From NCBI GenBank assembly GCA_020633235.1, contig JACKEA010000007.1, positions 496,001 through 560,000 on the forward strand: a DNA stretch of 64,000 bases, given 5' to 3'. The stretch comes from Polyangiaceae bacterium. GTDB taxonomy: Bacteria > Myxococcota_A > Polyangia > Polyangiales > Polyangiaceae. Within the stretch, counting starts at the first letter, position 1, and every line of letters begins with the position of its first letter. Made by a program: the position numbers and the translations under genes. Positions 62,140 through 64,000 of this stretch are shown here, piece by piece. The notes under the pieces were generated by a model that was given only the letters and a program-made list of their open reading frames with translations, made no database searches and was not told where the DNA came from.

Positions 62140-62969
62140 CGGAAGTGTTCGACTGCAAAGATCTTCGCGACGCGCTCATGAAGGGCGCCTCCCTGGACGA
62201 TCCCCGTCTGAGGGCCCACGTGCGTGAGTGCGAGGGATGCGCGGAGCTCATGGCGGAGGACGCTTCCTTGGGCCACGCCCTGGCGGCGGTGCCCGCCATG
62301 CCGGAAATGGATCTCTCCGGCATGTTGGCAGGGCTGGACGACGCCCTGGGCCGCGAGGAGTCCAAGCTCGCGTGGTTGCGCAATCGCTCCACCACCGCGC
62401 GGATTGCGGCCGTGGTGGGTGTAGGTGTGCTGCTCGTGCTGGTGGGTGGCGCCGCGAAGATCCGGCCGGACATCTCGGCCTACCCGCTGCCACGCTTGAT
62501 CTTGACGGTGGTGGTGTACCTCTCGTTGGTGGGGCTCGCAGCGGTGATCGCCTTTCGCCCGCTGTACCAAAAGCCCGTGCCCCGCGGGGTGCTGTACGCC
62601 TTGATCGGCGTGGCGGCGCTGTTGCCCTTCGTGGTGGCGTCGATGCCTCAAGCTCACGCCCACATCGCCGGCACTCCCCTGGGCAATGGCGCGGACTTCA
62701 TTCCCCGTGCGTTCGCCTGTTTCCGCTATGGCGTGGCGCTATCGCTGCCGGTGCTGGTGCTCGCCGCGCTGGCGGATCGCGGCGCCTTCCGCATTGGCGT
62801 GTGGCCGGTGCTATTGGGCGCGGCGGCGGGTTTGATCGGAACCGTGGCGCTCGAGCTCCACTGTCCCATCACCGAGCCGATCCACCTGCTCCTCGGCCAC
62901 GCCTCCATCGCGATGTTCGTGGGGATCCTGGCTCTGGCGGTGCGCGTCGTTCGGAAGCAGAAGGCCTGA
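62136..62969 (+). CDS. Membrane anti-sigma factor, NrsF/DUF1109-like
   Basis: A 277-aa protein with a zinc-finger-like N-terminus (LRAHVRECEGCAEL; H-x3-C-x2-C) and a soluble region of about 85 residues, then six TM helices (IAAVVGVGVLLVLVGGAA, LILTVVVYLSLVGLAAVIAF, LYALIGVAALLPFVVASM, and three more). The TM part resembles NrsF-type anti-sigma factors; the N-terminus would bind the ECF sigma. It is coupled to the sigma gene. The gene's last 101 bp overlap the tail of the convergent methylase. Confidence 0.85.
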   Translation: MTEVFDCKDLRDALMKGASLDDPRLRAHVRECEGCAELMAEDASLGHALAAVPAMPEMDLSGMLAGLDDALGREESKLAWLRNRSTTARIAAVVGVGVLLVLVGGAAKIRPDISAYPLPRLILTVVVYLSLVGLAAVIAFRPLYQKPVPRGVLYALIGVAALLPFVVASMPQAHAHIAGTPLGNGADFIPRAFACFRYGVALSLPVLVLAALADRGAFRIGVWPVLLGAAAGLIGTVALELHCPITEPIHLLLGHASIAMFVGILALAVRVVRKQKA

Positions 62970-64000
62970 GCACGAGCACGTGCTCCCGGCGCGGCTTGTC
63001 GCGAAACGCCCTCTGACTCGGTCCGTGGAAATGCGGCCGCGGCTGGGCGCCGGCGGCGACCACGGAGAGGCCCGCGGCCGGGGCGAGCTGCGACACGATT
63101 TCGTCCGCCCACACGGCGCGGCCCGCCAGCGTGGAGTCCGCGATCACCAGAGCGATGGCGCCCTTGGGGGCGAGGCTCTTGGACAGCGCCCGGAGCACGT
63201 CGCCGAAGTCCTTTCGCCACTGGTCGAGGGCGTGCTCGAAGGAGAGCTTGCCTAGTGCGCGGCGGGAGCCGATTTCGGCGCGGTCCATCTGCTTGGCGTC
63301 CAGGCGCAGCCAACGGAGGCGCATCTCGTGATGCGCCAGGTAGTCGTACACTCCGGGGTACGGCGGCGAGCTGACCACGAGGTCGAACTTGCCCACCCCT
63401 CGTAGGCGCCGAGCGTCTCCCGGCATGGCCTTGGCAGGGGGCGCGTCCGGAGGCAGCAGGGCCTCGTACTCCGACGCGCGCTTCACCAGCTCTTCGGTCT
63501 TCTTGCGGAACAGCTTGATGGTGTAGCCCGCCGCCAAACGCCGCGACTGACGCTGCTCGCTGCTGTCTCCGCTCTTGCGGCTCACCTTGGTGAGCAACGC
63601 CGAGAGCACCAAGCCCAGCATCCGCCGCGCCACGGTATCGCCGAGCTGGTCGATGCCGTCCGCCAGACCGTCGAGCTCGAGCAGCACGTGGATGTCGAAC
63701 AGCTCGCGATCTCGCGGCGGATAGCGCCGCGTGGGCCCGGCCTTCTTCAGGCGTCGATCTTCGGCGTGTTCGGTCACGTGGGCCGCCGCTTCCAACAGGC
63801 GCGCGCCAGCGCCCTCTGGCAGACCCAGCGTCTTCAGCCAGGCGAGCTCGATGGCCAGGGGGTTCGAGTCCACGCCGCGTGCCGCGCGCCCCAGCCGCCG
63901 CGCTTCCACCAGCACGGTCCCGCTGCCGCAGAAGGGATCGAGCACCACGTCCCCGGGCTTGCTGAGGCCTTCGATGAGTCGGGCCGCCGTGACGGGATGG
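62869..64000 (-). CDS. DNA methylase, N6/N4 type (5' partial)
   Basis: The frame is open at the window edge, so the start lies upstream. Visible 377 codons: SAM motif LDPFCGSGTVLVEA, catalytic motif VVSSPPYPGVYDY (S-P-P-Y), and IALVIADSTLAG. The order and spacing (FxGxG before SPPY) fit an N6-adenine or N4-cytosine DNA methylase or TRM11-like methyltransferase. A helical insert (LADGIDQLGDTVARRMLGLVL...) lies between the motifs. The C-terminus (SERRAPPEPGSPRTS...) runs 101 bp into the convergent anti-sigma gene and may be a poorly conserved tail. No restriction partner is visible in the window. Confidence 0.82.
   Translation of the reverse strand, partial: HPVTAARLIEGLSKPGDVVLDPFCGSGTVLVEARRLGRAARGVDSNPLAIELAWLKTLGLPEGAGARLLEAAAHVTEHAEDRRLKKAGPTRRYPPRDRELFDIHVLLELDGLADGIDQLGDTVARRMLGLVLSALLTKVSRKSGDSSEQRQSRRLAAGYTIKLFRKKTEELVKRASEYEALLPPDAPPAKAMPGDARRLRGVGKFDLVVSSPPYPGVYDYLAHHEMRLRWLRLDAKQMDRAEIGSRRALGKLSFEHALDQWRKDFGDVLRALSKSLAPKGAIALVIADSTLAGRAVWADEIVSQLAPAAGLSVVAAGAQPRPHFHGPSQRAFRDKPRREHVLVLRPSASERRAPPEPGSPRTSRWRRGRGAGGSAR

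Overview
The window is about 64 kb of GC-rich bacterial chromosome. It most likely comes from a myxobacterium of the order Polyangiales (Sorangium/Polyangiaceae-like). Supporting signs are a MYXO-CTERM C-terminal sorting tail (gene 59770-61488), a Myxococcales-type sigma-70 family gene beside a membrane Ser/Thr kinase (32445-35119), two further kinase-fold membrane proteins, many lipoproteins with Gly-Thr-Gly linkers, and small paralogous secreted proteins. I recognise no rRNA, tRNA, CRISPR array, phage or complete insertion sequence. Both ends cut genes: glgB at the left and a DNA methylase at the right.

Layout. 1-3.7 kb: end of glgB, a ferritin-like protein, a two-helix membrane protein and a TerB-like protein, all on +. 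3.7-9.9 kb (-): a small Lys-rich exported protein, a histidine kinase between two response regulators, UDP-glucose dehydrogenase, a membrane pseudokinase. 10-14.3 kb (-): an L,D-transpeptidase lipoprotein and a large TolB-propeller lipoprotein. 14.5-21.5 kb: CFA-type methyltransferase, a secreted phosphatase/nuclease-fold lipoprotein, then a + strand run of DTW-domain tRNA transferase, CapA-like and FGE/SUMF1-like lipoproteins, and a DPBB/somatomedin-B-like lipoprotein. 21.5-30.9 kb: a membrane alkaline-phosphatase-superfamily protein, a second TerB protein, a membrane Ser/Thr kinase, a Kazal-like lipoprotein, an HTH/DUF4423 regulator, and a GtrA-GT2 pair. 31-35.7 kb: a 5'-truncated beta-helix gene, then a divergent sigma factor and a kinase carrying an anti-sigma-like zinc finger. 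35.8-43.4 kb: a GT-C-like membrane protein, a B12-binding radical SAM enzyme, tandem Gly-rich lipoproteins, a J-domain protein. 43.4-52.6 kb: membrane pyrophosphatase, an OmpA-like protein, a second radical SAM gene fused in frame to a Cys-rich lipoprotein-like domain, and CorA. 52.9-64 kb: tgt, a YdeI-like protein, a 1,183-aa thioredoxin/DUF255-aldo/keto reductase fusion, a small-protein/nucleotidyltransferase pair, the MYXO-CTERM protein, an ECF sigma/membrane anti-sigma pair, and the methylase.

The most distinctive non-coding feature is a dispersed palindromic repeat. Its arms, about 20 nt with consensus near TGTYGGTCCGSCGCGGAA, occur at about 12 loci that are almost all intergenic, mostly as inverted pairs with 10-30 nt loops. 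They lie in tandem, divergent and convergent gaps, so they are not simply terminators. Other points of interest are the zinc-finger kinase with its divergent sigma gene, the radical SAM/lipoprotein fusion, the DUF255-AKR fusion, the kinase-dead membrane protein, and the nucleotidyltransferase pair that resembles a toxin-antitoxin operon. All functional statements come from reading motifs by eye. No database search was run.
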